Assembly (NCBI RefSeq): GCF_900148515.1
Contig: NZ_FRXN01000001.1
Location: forward strand, 434,001 to 498,000
DNA length: 64,000 nt
Direction: 5' to 3'
From: Algoriphagus zhangzhouensis
GTDB lineage: Bacteria; Bacteroidota; Bacteroidia; Cytophagales; Cyclobacteriaceae
Within the stretch, counting starts at the first letter, position 1. Each line of letters starts with the position of its first letter. The notes beneath the pieces are model-generated. The model made no database searches and was not told the origin of the DNA. It was given only the letters and a program-made list of their open reading frames with translations. The translations under genes and the position numbers were made by a program. Positions 53,158-62,638 of this stretch are shown here, in pieces.

Positions 53158-54249
53158 ATGAGAGCTACCATTTCCTTAATAACCCTCCTTTTTTGTGTCA
53201 ATTTTTTTACCTATTCCCAAGAATTCAAATGGTTCAAAGAAAGTCCCGAAATGATGGCTGCATTAGAGGGGAGAGGATGGGATGATATTGGTTTTAATCG
53301 GCTTCCAGTTTCGGCTGAAGAGCAAGTGAGAAAACCTGTCTGGAATTTGTCGAGACAAACTGCTGGATTGGTATTGAGATTTTCTACAAGTAGTGAAGAG
53401 ATCAAAGTGAATTATGAGGTAACTGGTAATCTCAATATGTACCATATGCCAACTACGGGAGTTTCAGGATTGGACTTATATACCAAAGATGAAAATGGAA
53501 ATTGGCTTTGGATCAAAGGGAATTACAATTTTTCAGATTCTGTGAAAGCGGTATTTAGACTGGATAATTCACAGAAATTGGCCAAAGACTTTTATCTGTT
53601 TTTTCCTCTCTACAATGGTTTGAAAAGAATGGAAATAGGAGTAAAGGCCGAAGCTGAATTTGCTTTCTTAACCAAAAGAGCTGAAAAACCAATTTTGGTT
53701 TATGGGACATCCATTGCTCAAGGGGCTTGTGCATCTCGTCCAGGAATGGCTTGGACTGGGATTTTAGAAAGAGATTTGGATTACCCTGTTATCAATTTGG
53801 CATTTTCTGGCAATGGTAGAATGGAGAAAGAAGTAGTGGATTTGGTCAATGAAGTTGATGCAGGGCTGTTTGTAATTGATTGCTTGCCAAATCTAGGACC
53901 AGGAGCAGGCTATATAATGGGAGAAATCCAAGAAAAATATCTGTATGCTGTGAAATCCATCCGACAAAAACATCCTGAAATTCCAATTCTCCTCACTGAG
54001 CATGCAGGATATTCGGATGGTTTGGTAAATGAAGAGAAGGCTGTTATTTACGAAGGCCTTAATGTCATGTTAAAAGAAACCTTTCAGCTCTTGGAAAACT
54101 CAGCTGTAAAGGGAGTTTATTATTTGACAAAAGAGGAAATCAATTTAGGTGTGGATGATTTTGTGGACGGAACTCATCCCAATGACCTGGGTATGTATCG
54201 ATATGCCAAAGCATATGAGAAGAAATTGAAGGAGATTATGAAGAAATGA
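53158..54249 (+). CDS. Secreted SGNH/GDSL-type hydrolase
   Basis: 363 residues with signal peptide ending YSQ (about 20). The N-terminal 160 residues form a beta-rich lead. The SGNH domain has VYGTSIAQGACASRPG with the catalytic Ser, then INLAFSGNGRM, a DCLPN motif in place of the Asn block, and the final VDGTHPNDLGM with Asp and His. The two-part layout is that of esterases related to SsfX3. The substrate may be an acetylated glycan. Confidence 0.85.
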   Translation: MRATISLITLLFCVNFFTYSQEFKWFKESPEMMAALEGRGWDDIGFNRLPVSAEEQVRKPVWNLSRQTAGLVLRFSTSSEEIKVNYEVTGNLNMYHMPTTGVSGLDLYTKDENGNWLWIKGNYNFSDSVKAVFRLDNSQKLAKDFYLFFPLYNGLKRMEIGVKAEAEFAFLTKRAEKPILVYGTSIAQGACASRPGMAWTGILERDLDYPVINLAFSGNGRMEKEVVDLVNEVDAGLFVIDCLPNLGPGAGYIMGEIQEKYLYAVKSIRQKHPEIPILLTEHAGYSDGLVNEEKAVIYEGLNVMLKETFQLLENSAVKGVYYLTKEEINLGVDDFVDGTHPNDLGMYRYAKAYEKKLKEIMKK

Positions 54250-54457
54250 TCTCTGAATTCAATTAGTAATTATTTCTTAAAAACTATGCTAATATTCTGG
54301 AAATGAGTTTTTAAGAATATAAGTGCAGGGTTCAATTTTTGTTTTGATTCCCTTTGTTTATTTTATTATTTATAGAATTGCTTTCAAACAGATAGTTTTG
54401 TCAATCGCTAGTCCAAAAATGGATCAAATTAGGTACCCTTTTAAATACTAATACAAT

Positions 54458-55525
54458 ATGAAATTCAGAATTCTTTTAGCTCTTCTTTTTTGCTCAACAT
54501 TTGGAGTAAGCCAAGCTCAGAAAAAATCAAAACGCCCTAAAAACATCATCTTGATGGTCGGTGATGGAATGGGAGTAGCACAAATTTATGCCGGTATGAC
54601 TGGTAATTTTGGCCATTTAAATCTTGAAGAATTTCCAGTAATTGGATTCCATAAAAACCAATCCAGTGACTCCTATGTGACAGATTCAGCTGCAGGTGCT
54701 ACCGCTTTTTCTTGTGGTGTGAAAACATATAATGGAGCAATTGGTGTTGATCCAGAAGGGAATCCAGTACCAACAATCCTAGAAATTGCGGAAGAGAATG
54801 GATTAGCCACCGGTTTGGTTGCTACTTGTGCTATTACCCATGCCACTCCAGCAAGTTTTATCGCCCATCAAGCAAATAGATCCATGGAAGAGGAGATTGC
54901 AATGGATTTCCTATCAACAGATGTGGATGTTTTTATTGGGGGAGGAAGAAAGTTCTTTACTGATAGAAAAGACAATTTGAATTTGGTTGATTCATTGAAA
55001 ATGAGAGGCTATCAAATTGCCAATTCTATCGAGGAAGTAGAAGCAGTTGAATCTGGGAAATTGGCAGCTTTTTTAGCCGATGTACAGCAGCCAAAATATT
55101 CTGAAGGAAGAGGAGAACAATTAGTGAAATCAACAGAAGTCGCATTGGATTTGTTGAAAACCAATAAGAAAGGCATGTTTTTGATGATCGAGGGCTCTCA
55201 AATCGATTGGGGAGGTCATGCTAATGATACCCAGTACATCGTAGATGAAATGATTGATTTTGACAATGCAATCGGTAAGGTATTGGAGTTTGCCAAGAAA
55301 GATAAAAACACCTTGGTGATCATTACAGCAGATCACGAAACTGGAGGATTCACGATCAATAAAGGAAGCACCGAAAAGGGTGTGGTAGAAGGAAAATTCA
55401 CCACTGGAAGTCATACAGGAGTTATGATTCCGGTTTTTGCCTATGGTCCAGGGTCTGAAGCGTTTTCTGGGATCTACGAAAACAATGAGATTTTCCACAA
55501 AATGCTGAAGGCATATAAGTTTTAA
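54458..55525 (+). CDS. Alkaline phosphatase
   Basis: A 355-residue secreted metal-dependent phosphomonoesterase with signal peptide ending SQAQ (about 21). It has KNIILMVGDGMGVAQ (metal-binding Asp), VTDSAAGATAFSCG with the nucleophile Ser just after Asp, HATPASFIAH, and ADHETGGF. It likely frees phosphate outside the cell. It is alone with a terminator downstream; the intergenic region upstream is 208 bases long with no sure promoter. Confidence 0.93.
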   Translation: MKFRILLALLFCSTFGVSQAQKKSKRPKNIILMVGDGMGVAQIYAGMTGNFGHLNLEEFPVIGFHKNQSSDSYVTDSAAGATAFSCGVKTYNGAIGVDPEGNPVPTILEIAEENGLATGLVATCAITHATPASFIAHQANRSMEEEIAMDFLSTDVDVFIGGGRKFFTDRKDNLNLVDSLKMRGYQIANSIEEVEAVESGKLAAFLADVQQPKYSEGRGEQLVKSTEVALDLLKTNKKGMFLMIEGSQIDWGGHANDTQYIVDEMIDFDNAIGKVLEFAKKDKNTLVIITADHETGGFTINKGSTEKGVVEGKFTTGSHTGVMIPVFAYGPGSEAFSGIYENNEIFHKMLKAYKF

Positions 55526-55547
55526 ATAAGAGACATATTTGATTAAT

Positions 55548-55580
55548 AAGGCCATTGAGTTTAATTCAATGGCCTTTTTT
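55548..55580 (+). terminator. Intrinsic terminator after alkaline phosphatase gene
   Basis: AAGGCCATTGA and TCAATGGCC form a 9-bp core stem around a short AT-rich loop. Six Ts follow. It is 22 bases after the stop codon. Confidence 0.88.
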
Positions 55581-55749
55581 CATTTTTAACCTTTAAATAT
55601 TGGGTTTCAAGCATTCGATTTCCTTTTTATTAAAGATTAAAAGGCTCTGGTTTTCAGAGTTTAAGCTTGTTATTTCTATTTTGTAGAAGAGTTGTAAAAG
55701 GAACCTTCCCATTCAGTTTTAAGTTTAGGCTATTATTGATCAATATCTT

Positions 55750-58125
55750 ATGGATCGCGAAGAAAAAAGCAGAGGTATAAATGTAGCTTCCTATCTGGAT
55801 TTCAAGCTTTTGTTTGAGCAGTGGGAGAAGTTAATGGATAGAAGTAGTCCTAGCACTTGTTTGTACCATGATTATATAGATCGTATTCAAGCTTATCCTG
55901 AGCTTCAAAAATCTCCTCTTCAGAGAGATGATGTCTACCGAGAAGAAAATAAACTAGGTTTTGGAATAATCCTGAGTTCTCTTTTCCCTCTTTCAGGACA
56001 GGAGGAGGATAAAATCCTAGCCTTAACTTCGCCATTTGATTATTCGCCAATCTATTGTACCCCTGCATTTCAAAAGGAATTTTTGGATCATGCTGGTGAG
56101 ATGAATATCCCGATGGATTTCTACCATAAAAAGGTATTCAAACAAAAAATGACTCAAATTTATGGGTTGATTTTTGACCAGATTTATGGAAAAAAATTTA
56201 TAGGCTCAGAATCATTGGTATTCAAGATTCCAAGTCCTGAAGGCTATTCGAAGCATTTTCAATTCCAGATGAATTTGCAATACGTGAAGGTTGTACCAAA
56301 AGGTACAATTCCTGATTTAAGCCAAGCTTCGGATTTATGTAATGTAGGCGATGTAGATTCATATGAGCTTGATCGTTGGCTCAAAGAAATCCCATTGGAT
56401 CTTTTTGAATTCCACGGATTTACGATTTTGGAGGCCCAAGATCTTACCTTAGCCCAAAGTGTAGCGAACCTCAATGAGATGGTTCTTCACCAGGAGCAAG
56501 TTTCTTCTGATTCATTTATGGAACTTGTAGAGGATTCAGTAAAGAGTATTCTAAGGAAAAAAGGCTTGAAAGTTGGTTTGGCTGTTCTTCAAACTATCAA
56601 TGGAAGAATGGTCATGACTGAAAGTAGATTGGCCTATAGCTATTTAATCAAACAATTGTGCGGAGAAGGTTGTGGAGAAAGCTATCAAGCAGTCTTAGAA
56701 TTGCTTGCGAAAGTAGAGAAACCGATCCTTTTGAATGATTTGGATCTGGCCAAAAAAGAAGTTCCTCTAGGCGTGAAGGTTTCAGAGATGGGGATAAAAG
56801 AAATTATTCTTTATCCTTTGAAGCACAATAATGATTTGGTTGGAGTATTGGAAATATGTGCACCAGAGAGTGGAACTTTCGATCCAGGCATGTTCAATAC
56901 TTTGGATTATTTAGCGCCATCTTTATCCATAGCTCTAAATCGTCAAGCAGAGCTTTTGGATCAAAAAATCAAAGGTATTATTCGCAAGAATTTTACCGCG
57001 ATTCATCCAGTCGTTGAATGGAAATTTGATGAAATAGCTTTGGACTATGTGTTGAAAGGAGAGGAGGGTGAAGAACCTGAATTTCAGCCGATTGTTTTTA
57101 ATGAGGTTTATCCATTTTATGCAGCTGTAGATGTAAAAAATTCATCTATTGAAAGAAACAAAGCCACTCAGGAGGACTTGCAGTTGCAACTGAAAATGGG
57201 AAAAGATATTTTGGTGAAAGCCAAGGAGTATCAAGATTTACCCTTATTGGATAAGTTGATTGATCAGATTGAAGAATTTGAAACTCGAATAAACCTTTTG
57301 GTTGTGGGAGAGGAAGAAGTCAAAATCGCTGACTTTTTCCATTTTGAATTGGACCCTACATTCCAGCATCTCAAGGAGCAAAATGAAGGCTTGAAGGATC
57401 TTTGTGAAACCTATCAAAGTTCCTTGGATCCTAAGACGGGAATTGTTAATAAAAACAGAAAAGCATTTGAACAAAGTCTAGCCAAATTGAATCAAATCGT
57501 AGGTTCATATTTGGATCAAGAGGAGACAAATATTCAGAAAATGTTCCCTCACTATTTTGAGAAGTTCAAAACTGATGGGATAGAATATAATATTTACATT
57601 GGTCAATCTTTGGTAAAAGACAGGAAGTTTGATCCATTGTATCTCAAGAACTTAAAGCTTTGGCAATTGCGTTCTTTAGTGTCTATAGTCCATCGAGTTT
57701 CAGCTGCCAAAAAAGAACTTGCTCATGAATTGGATGTAACTCAGATGATCCTGGCCCATAGCACTCCGATTTCTATTAGTTTCCGATTGGACGAAAGAAA
57801 ATTTGATGTGGAAGGAGCCTATAACATCCGCTATGAGATCATCAAAAAACGAATAGATAAAGCTTTGATCAAAGGAACTAGAGAGCGTCTCAACCAACCG
57901 GGTAAAATTGCGATCGTTTACTCTCAAACCAAAGACGCAAGAGAATATCAAGACTATATTCATTTCCTACAAAAGCAAGGTTTATTGACCTCTGAGCTTG
58001 AAGAAGTTGAGTTGGAGGATATGCAAGGGGTATATGGTATGAAAGCCCTTAGAGTTACAGTCAAAGACTTAGAACCAAACCTTTCTCAAGACTCAAAATT
58101 GATATCCGAAGGAAAAGAAGGGTAG
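55750..58125 (+). CDS. Large GAF-domain-containing protein of unknown function
   Basis: A 791-residue soluble protein without signal peptide. A GAF-like sensor domain spans about 245-400 (late part KEIILYPLKHNNDLVGVLEI). A middle segment, NEVYPFYAAVDVKNSSIERN (about 452-471), is characteristic of a group of large Bacteroidota proteins annotated only as GAF-containing. The C-terminal 300 residues are helical and charged, with LEQLL-type coiled stretches. The function is unknown; sensing or signalling is plausible. Its last 33 bases overlap the end of the next gene on the other strand. Confidence 0.6.
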   Translation: MDREEKSRGINVASYLDFKLLFEQWEKLMDRSSPSTCLYHDYIDRIQAYPELQKSPLQRDDVYREENKLGFGIILSSLFPLSGQEEDKILALTSPFDYSPIYCTPAFQKEFLDHAGEMNIPMDFYHKKVFKQKMTQIYGLIFDQIYGKKFIGSESLVFKIPSPEGYSKHFQFQMNLQYVKVVPKGTIPDLSQASDLCNVGDVDSYELDRWLKEIPLDLFEFHGFTILEAQDLTLAQSVANLNEMVLHQEQVSSDSFMELVEDSVKSILRKKGLKVGLAVLQTINGRMVMTESRLAYSYLIKQLCGEGCGESYQAVLELLAKVEKPILLNDLDLAKKEVPLGVKVSEMGIKEIILYPLKHNNDLVGVLEICAPESGTFDPGMFNTLDYLAPSLSIALNRQAELLDQKIKGIIRKNFTAIHPVVEWKFDEIALDYVLKGEEGEEPEFQPIVFNEVYPFYAAVDVKNSSIERNKATQEDLQLQLKMGKDILVKAKEYQDLPLLDKLIDQIEEFETRINLLVVGEEEVKIADFFHFELDPTFQHLKEQNEGLKDLCETYQSSLDPKTGIVNKNRKAFEQSLAKLNQIVGSYLDQEETNIQKMFPHYFEKFKTDGIEYNIYIGQSLVKDRKFDPLYLKNLKLWQLRSLVSIVHRVSAAKKELAHELDVTQMILAHSTPISISFRLDERKFDVEGAYNIRYEIIKKRIDKALIKGTRERLNQPGKIAIVYSQTKDAREYQDYIHFLQKQGLLTSELEEVELEDMQGVYGMKALRVTVKDLEPNLSQDSKLISEGKEG

Positions 58126-61100
58126 GGTTTCTTCTTCATTGAAACCTAGAGAAAGTGTGGCTACAATCTGGTTTAAAGGAGCAATCCAAAGACCCATACC
58201 AAATGTATGATGCCAGGTGTTTGACTTTTCATTGTCGAGCCAGACTCTTCCAATATCGTGAAACCCAAGAACTCCGATGGTGGCAGGAAGGACATAAGTC
58301 TTCAAATTCAGAACCCTCACTCTCACTTCGGTATTATTATAGGCAACAGCACGTCCATTGAATCTGTATCGTCTGAATCCACGGAGATTATCCATACCTC
58401 CTAGGATATGGCCTTGGAAATATTCATAATCTCCCCAGTTTTTTCCAGCTCCAAATCTGCTTGCCCAAACCACTCGGGAAGGATATTTAAATGACCAAAA
58501 CAAGGCTAATTCAGCATCTGCACGGGTGAAATTGCTCGCCCATTCATTGATTCCCCAGTTTTGTTTTAGTCGTCCTTGAAATTGAAATCCTCTCGAAGGA
58601 ATATGGATATTATCTCTGTTGTCAAAATTGACCTCAGCACTCAGTCCTGTATAGAATTTGGCATGATCAATATCCACTTGATCCAAGCCTGATTCTGGAC
58701 TGGTAATGAATTTACCTTCATTGTCATCTGGATCAAATCGATAAACTTGGTAATGAGGTCCAAAGGTCAAAGATCCTTTTTCTCCCAACTTTGCCTGTAG
58801 GCCAGCATTAATTTCGTACCAACTGAAGCGTGCTCTATAATAGCGGATTTCATATTTATCCAGATCATAAGTGGTTTCATTTCCTTGTCCAAAATAATTG
58901 AAAGCATAGTCAGGAGCTCTCACATCTGCCTCCCAAACCACATCCAGTTTCCCAACTCGGTCCACGGCATGTCCCTGATAGTTAAGGTTGAATGCATTGG
59001 TTTTAAATGCCCAGTTTCCCTTGATGGATTGTCGAATAGAATAGGGTTCCTTTTTGAACCCTTGCTTTTCCCACAATACTCCGGCACCAAAAAATACTCC
59101 ATCATCTTTGTTGAATTCTATGGAAGCCAAGGGCATGAGTTTGTCATATTTAAACTCTTTGCGATTGTAGGCAAATAAATCAGGATCGTAGGCCTTTTTG
59201 ATTCGAGTGGATTTTCCGATAGATGTGGCAAGTGTATTATTATCAGGTAGATAAATGAATTGTGATTTCTTCTTTAAATCTGCTTCATCATTTAGAGTTT
59301 TCACTCCATTTCCTGGGACTAAGCGGATTTTGATGTCACCAGATCCTTCTCCCAAAAATGTAAATTGATCTTCTCCCTCCAAGCCATACAAATGAATCTC
59401 ATCTGTAATATCCGGGGAAAAGGTTCTATCATAAATCTTCTGTTTGAGGTCTCCGGACTTATTGATTTTTCGGACTTGTACCCGGATATTTCCATCCTCT
59501 AAATGCTTGACTTCAAATTCTTCATTCTTATTTGAACCTACCACATTGACGTCTTTGGAAAGAAAGCGATAATACTCCAGAGACTTTTCTTTAAGCCAAG
59601 CTTTCCGTTTAAGCAGCTTAGCTTTGATTTCGGCCTTATCCTTATTTTGAACTTCAATTGGCCAATCGCGAAATGCCTCATCAATCACTTCCTCAGTCAG
59701 TTTTTTATCAAGTTGATCCAAGGCTTTTTCCCAGTCTTTTTGATCCAAATTGGTCAGGAAGCTTCTGTCAAAATAGCGTCCATTGAACATGAATCCATTG
59801 ACATTCTTCAGTTCGTAGTCAAAACCTTGGAACTTTGGACTTGCCCATTTTCTACTGGCAATTTTGGGTAATAGGCCTTGATTGACGAAAAAAGCCTGAT
59901 CTCGGTCTCTAGGCATTGGTATAAACTCCCAATCTCCTTTTTGCTTTTCTCCAACCCATCTCCATTGATCATCATGCCGGTCCCAATCCCCAATCCAAAG
60001 GTCAAACAATCGGGCTTTTAAGACTTCCTTTTGATTCACCTGATTATCATTATCCTTCCGGATTTTTTTGAGCATTTTGTCAGTACTGAAAAACTCGATC
60101 TTATCAGAACTGTTTTTGGGACCTATCTCTCTCTCTTCGTACAGGTATAGGCCATTTCCAAAGTCCTCACGATAAACTCCCAATAAGGGGTCATCTGGTA
60201 GATAAACAATTTTAGGGTTGGTGTGGACAACTTCTGCTGCATCAGCCAATCTTGCCACAGCCAAAGCCGCATAGGGGTGAGAGGAGGATATTTGATCCTG
60301 AACCACCTGCTTTGCAATGGTTTGTCTCAAGGCAGGCGTGAGAGCGTTCTCAGGATATTTATTGATGGATCGAAGGACAAATTCTTTTCCTTGAGGATTC
60401 TCCAAACGTAGTGAGCGGGTTTGCATTCCTCCTCCTCGCTTACTGATCCTTAAGCCACCTCTTTCTTTTGCCAGATCCAATACCGGGAATGTGGCAGGAA
60501 TAGCCCAAGTTTCTCTGTAATTGGATCCCAAAAAGAGTTGGTATCCTTTTCCATGCAGGTATTGATTGGAGATTGTATCCTTGATGGTTTCAGGAAATGA
60601 TCGTTGGAACAATTTCAACTGGGCGGCATTGCTCGCATATCTTTCGATCAGATTTGATTCATAGAGTGGTTCCTCCTCTAATGGATCCATGAATTGGAGC
60701 GTCACCTGATTATTGGAGTAAAAATCTAATATGGCATAGCCCTGTTTTGGATAAGTAAATTCAGCGGGATTGTTTTTTTTAATATAGGTATCTTTTGCAC
60801 CAGCACCACTGACTATGTAATGCATATTACCCTCTTGGGTATAGGAGAGACCATGCTCATGCCCAGAAACCTGGATAACATGAGGATGCTTGGTGAAAAG
60901 TTGGTCCAAAGCTCTAATCATTGCCTCATATTGAGGATGTGGGATGTCCTGAATATCTCCAAACCATGTTCTATATAGTGGATAAATAGATCCAACAAGC
61001 GGAAGAGGAAGGTATAAATTGTCAGAAACAGCCGTCAGAGGAAATAGGTGATCTTTCCAGCTATAGCCACCATTATGAGGTCCATAGGCTCTCATCGGGT

Positions 61101-61734
61101 GATGCATAGCAAAAAGAATGGTCTTGTCCTGATTTTCTTCCAAAAGGTAGTTGAGTGAAGCTAAGATTTCTTCTTCAGTCTTGAATTCGCAATCAGACTC
61201 TAAACCTGGCTTATCTCTCTGGTGTAGCCACCATTGGCTATCAAAAGCAATGAACAAGGTTTCGTCATCCAATAAGGTCACATAGGGGCCTGGACATCCT
61301 CCAGAAGGAACTTGAATAACTTTTTCCTGAGGATAATTGTCTTCAATGAATTCCTCAGCGAAAAGTACTCTATCCCAGCCTTCGGATTTACCTTTTTTCC
61401 AATCATGATTCCCAGGGACCATCCAGATTTTCCCAGAGATATTATTAGAAAGATCTAATTGGGTTTTGAGGATAAATTCAGCTTCTTTTCTGTCCTCATC
61501 GCCAATGGCAGGCATACCTTGAGGATAGATATTATCTCCCAAAAATAGGACATGTGATAGAATAGAAGGGGTTTCAGAGACTTGTTTCCTAACATGTTTG
61601 ATGACCGGATGTTCTTCATTCTCCAATTCTCCAGCATCTCCAATCAGATAGACCCTAAACTTTATTTCGGACTCCTGAGCATCCGCGGCTATAGCCCAAA
61701 AGAGTAGAAATAGGATAGAAATTAGCTTTTTCAC
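58093..61734 (-). CDS. Metallophosphatase / kinase-like / Omp85-barrel fusion protein
   Basis: 1213 residues with signal peptide ending ADAQ (20). (1) A calcineurin-like phosphatase domain (about 24-340): IGDAG at 31-35, LGDNIY at 65-70, PGNHDW at 107-112, SGHEHG at 290-295. (2) A middle domain (about 410-740) with a kinase-like core: FVLRSINKYPE near 452, WIGDWDRHDDQWRW at 580-593, and FIPMPRDRDQAF at 604-615, resembling the catalytic and metal sites of CotH/HipA-type atypical kinases. (3) A C-terminal beta barrel of Omp85/surface-antigen type (about 830-1213), ending SFGYQF. It is therefore an outer-membrane enzyme with its active domains in the periplasm or outside. Domain 2 is the least certain. 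Confidence 0.75.
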   Translation of the reverse strand: MKKLISILFLLFWAIAADAQESEIKFRVYLIGDAGELENEEHPVIKHVRKQVSETPSILSHVLFLGDNIYPQGMPAIGDEDRKEAEFILKTQLDLSNNISGKIWMVPGNHDWKKGKSEGWDRVLFAEEFIEDNYPQEKVIQVPSGGCPGPYVTLLDDETLFIAFDSQWWLHQRDKPGLESDCEFKTEEEILASLNYLLEENQDKTILFAMHHPMRAYGPHNGGYSWKDHLFPLTAVSDNLYLPLPLVGSIYPLYRTWFGDIQDIPHPQYEAMIRALDQLFTKHPHVIQVSGHEHGLSYTQEGNMHYIVSGAGAKDTYIKKNNPAEFTYPKQGYAILDFYSNNQVTLQFMDPLEEEPLYESNLIERYASNAAQLKLFQRSFPETIKDTISNQYLHGKGYQLFLGSNYRETWAIPATFPVLDLAKERGGLRISKRGGGMQTRSLRLENPQGKEFVLRSINKYPENALTPALRQTIAKQVVQDQISSSHPYAALAVARLADAAEVVHTNPKIVYLPDDPLLGVYREDFGNGLYLYEEREIGPKNSSDKIEFFSTDKMLKKIRKDNDNQVNQKEVLKARLFDLWIGDWDRHDDQWRWVGEKQKGDWEFIPMPRDRDQAFFVNQGLLPKIASRKWASPKFQGFDYELKNVNGFMFNGRYFDRSFLTNLDQKDWEKALDQLDKKLTEEVIDEAFRDWPIEVQNKDKAEIKAKLLKRKAWLKEKSLEYYRFLSKDVNVVGSNKNEEFEVKHLEDGNIRVQVRKINKSGDLKQKIYDRTFSPDITDEIHLYGLEGEDQFTFLGEGSGDIKIRLVPGNGVKTLNDEADLKKKSQFIYLPDNNTLATSIGKSTRIKKAYDPDLFAYNRKEFKYDKLMPLASIEFNKDDGVFFGAGVLWEKQGFKKEPYSIRQSIKGNWAFKTNAFNLNYQGHAVDRVGKLDVVWEADVRAPDYAFNYFGQGNETTYDLDKYEIRYYRARFSWYEINAGLQAKLGEKGSLTFGPHYQVYRFDPDDNEGKFITSPESGLDQVDIDHAKFYTGLSAEVNFDNRDNIHIPSRGFQFQGRLKQNWGINEWASNFTRADAELALFWSFKYPSRVVWASRFGAGKNWGDYEYFQGHILGGMDNLRGFRRYRFNGRAVAYNNTEVRVRVLNLKTYVLPATIGVLGFHDIGRVWLDNEKSNTWHHTFGMGLWIAPLNQIVATLSLGFNEEETLPFFSFGYQF

Positions 61735-62600
61735 GGATTAAAAGGAAAAATTAGAAAATTTGGTTTCCCATTTCTGGCTTCATTTGAAATAAATAATGTT
61801 CCATCATCTGCAAAGCTGATCCCTTCTGGCTGCTTGAATATATCTCGTGGCAAATGGAAAAACTCAACTGGATTGAAATTCTCATCTAGTTTCATCAGCC
61901 AATGATCGCTTGATGAAAGCAGGTAGTACTTTTTTTCAATAGGATGAAAAGCAATGGCAGAAGGCTGGATTTTAACTTTTTGAGCATCTTCTTTTGATAC
62001 CAACTCTGTTAAGGATTCATTTTTGATCTGGATTACGGCATCCTCTTTAAATGTTTTTGAAAGGAGGTCAAATTCATAAACCGATGCCTGACTTGCGTTT
62101 TCATCCCAGCTACAAACTTTGCAAAATATCCAAATAGCATCCTTTCCTTCGGGTTTGATGAGTGATTCAAAGTCTCTTTTGTCATGAATAGGGAATTCAT
62201 GAATGGTGGTTTGGCTATATTCAGAGAAAGGGTTTTCTACCTCATACAAGTTTCCATTGCTCCTCAATACCCAGGCTGTTCCATCGATATAGAGGATATC
62301 CTCAATGTCTTTGTTTTTGGCAAACTTGAATTTCTTTTTTCTTTTACCAGACATCGGATCGAGCTGGTAAATAATCGATGATTCGTCCTCTATGGCCCAT
62401 AATGTTTCAGAATCGATCCATTCAAGGCCTGAAATTTCTTCCAATTCATCAGAGAGATTCACTTTTTCCATTTGCTCCAAAGAATAGGCGGAAGGGAATG
62501 GAATAGGCTCCAAATCCTTCTTTTGAGCAGTGCATTGACAAATCAAAAGGAGAAAAAGTGGCAAAAAATTAGATAACTTTTGATGAACCGGGGTGAACAT
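61731..62600 (-). CDS. SdiA-regulated-like lipoprotein (beta-propeller)
   Basis: 289 residues with a probable lipobox (LLLIC, Cys near 22). The mature part is a propeller with LEEISGLEWIDSETLWAIED, a DIEDILYIDGTAWVLRSNGN blade, DFESL, and QPEGISFADDGTLFISNEA at the end. This matches the SdiA-regulated/YjiK-like and phytase-esterase-like groups. It overlaps the start of the fusion gene by four bases, so the two are co-expressed and probably act together on the surface. Confidence 0.78.
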   Translation of the reverse strand: MFTPVHQKLSNFLPLFLLLICQCTAQKKDLEPIPFPSAYSLEQMEKVNLSDELEEISGLEWIDSETLWAIEDESSIIYQLDPMSGKRKKKFKFAKNKDIEDILYIDGTAWVLRSNGNLYEVENPFSEYSQTTIHEFPIHDKRDFESLIKPEGKDAIWIFCKVCSWDENASQASVYEFDLLSKTFKEDAVIQIKNESLTELVSKEDAQKVKIQPSAIAFHPIEKKYYLLSSSDHWLMKLDENFNPVEFFHLPRDIFKQPEGISFADDGTLFISNEARNGKPNFLIFPFNP

Positions 62601-62638
62601 TTTCTTTTATCTTAGATAATCAAATTAAGGTAATTGCA

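Noticed and set aside
54250..54457. Bacteroidota promoter TAGTTTTG at 54393
   Set aside because: It fits the -7 consensus, but the TTG upstream is at the wrong distance, so it is not listed as a promoter.
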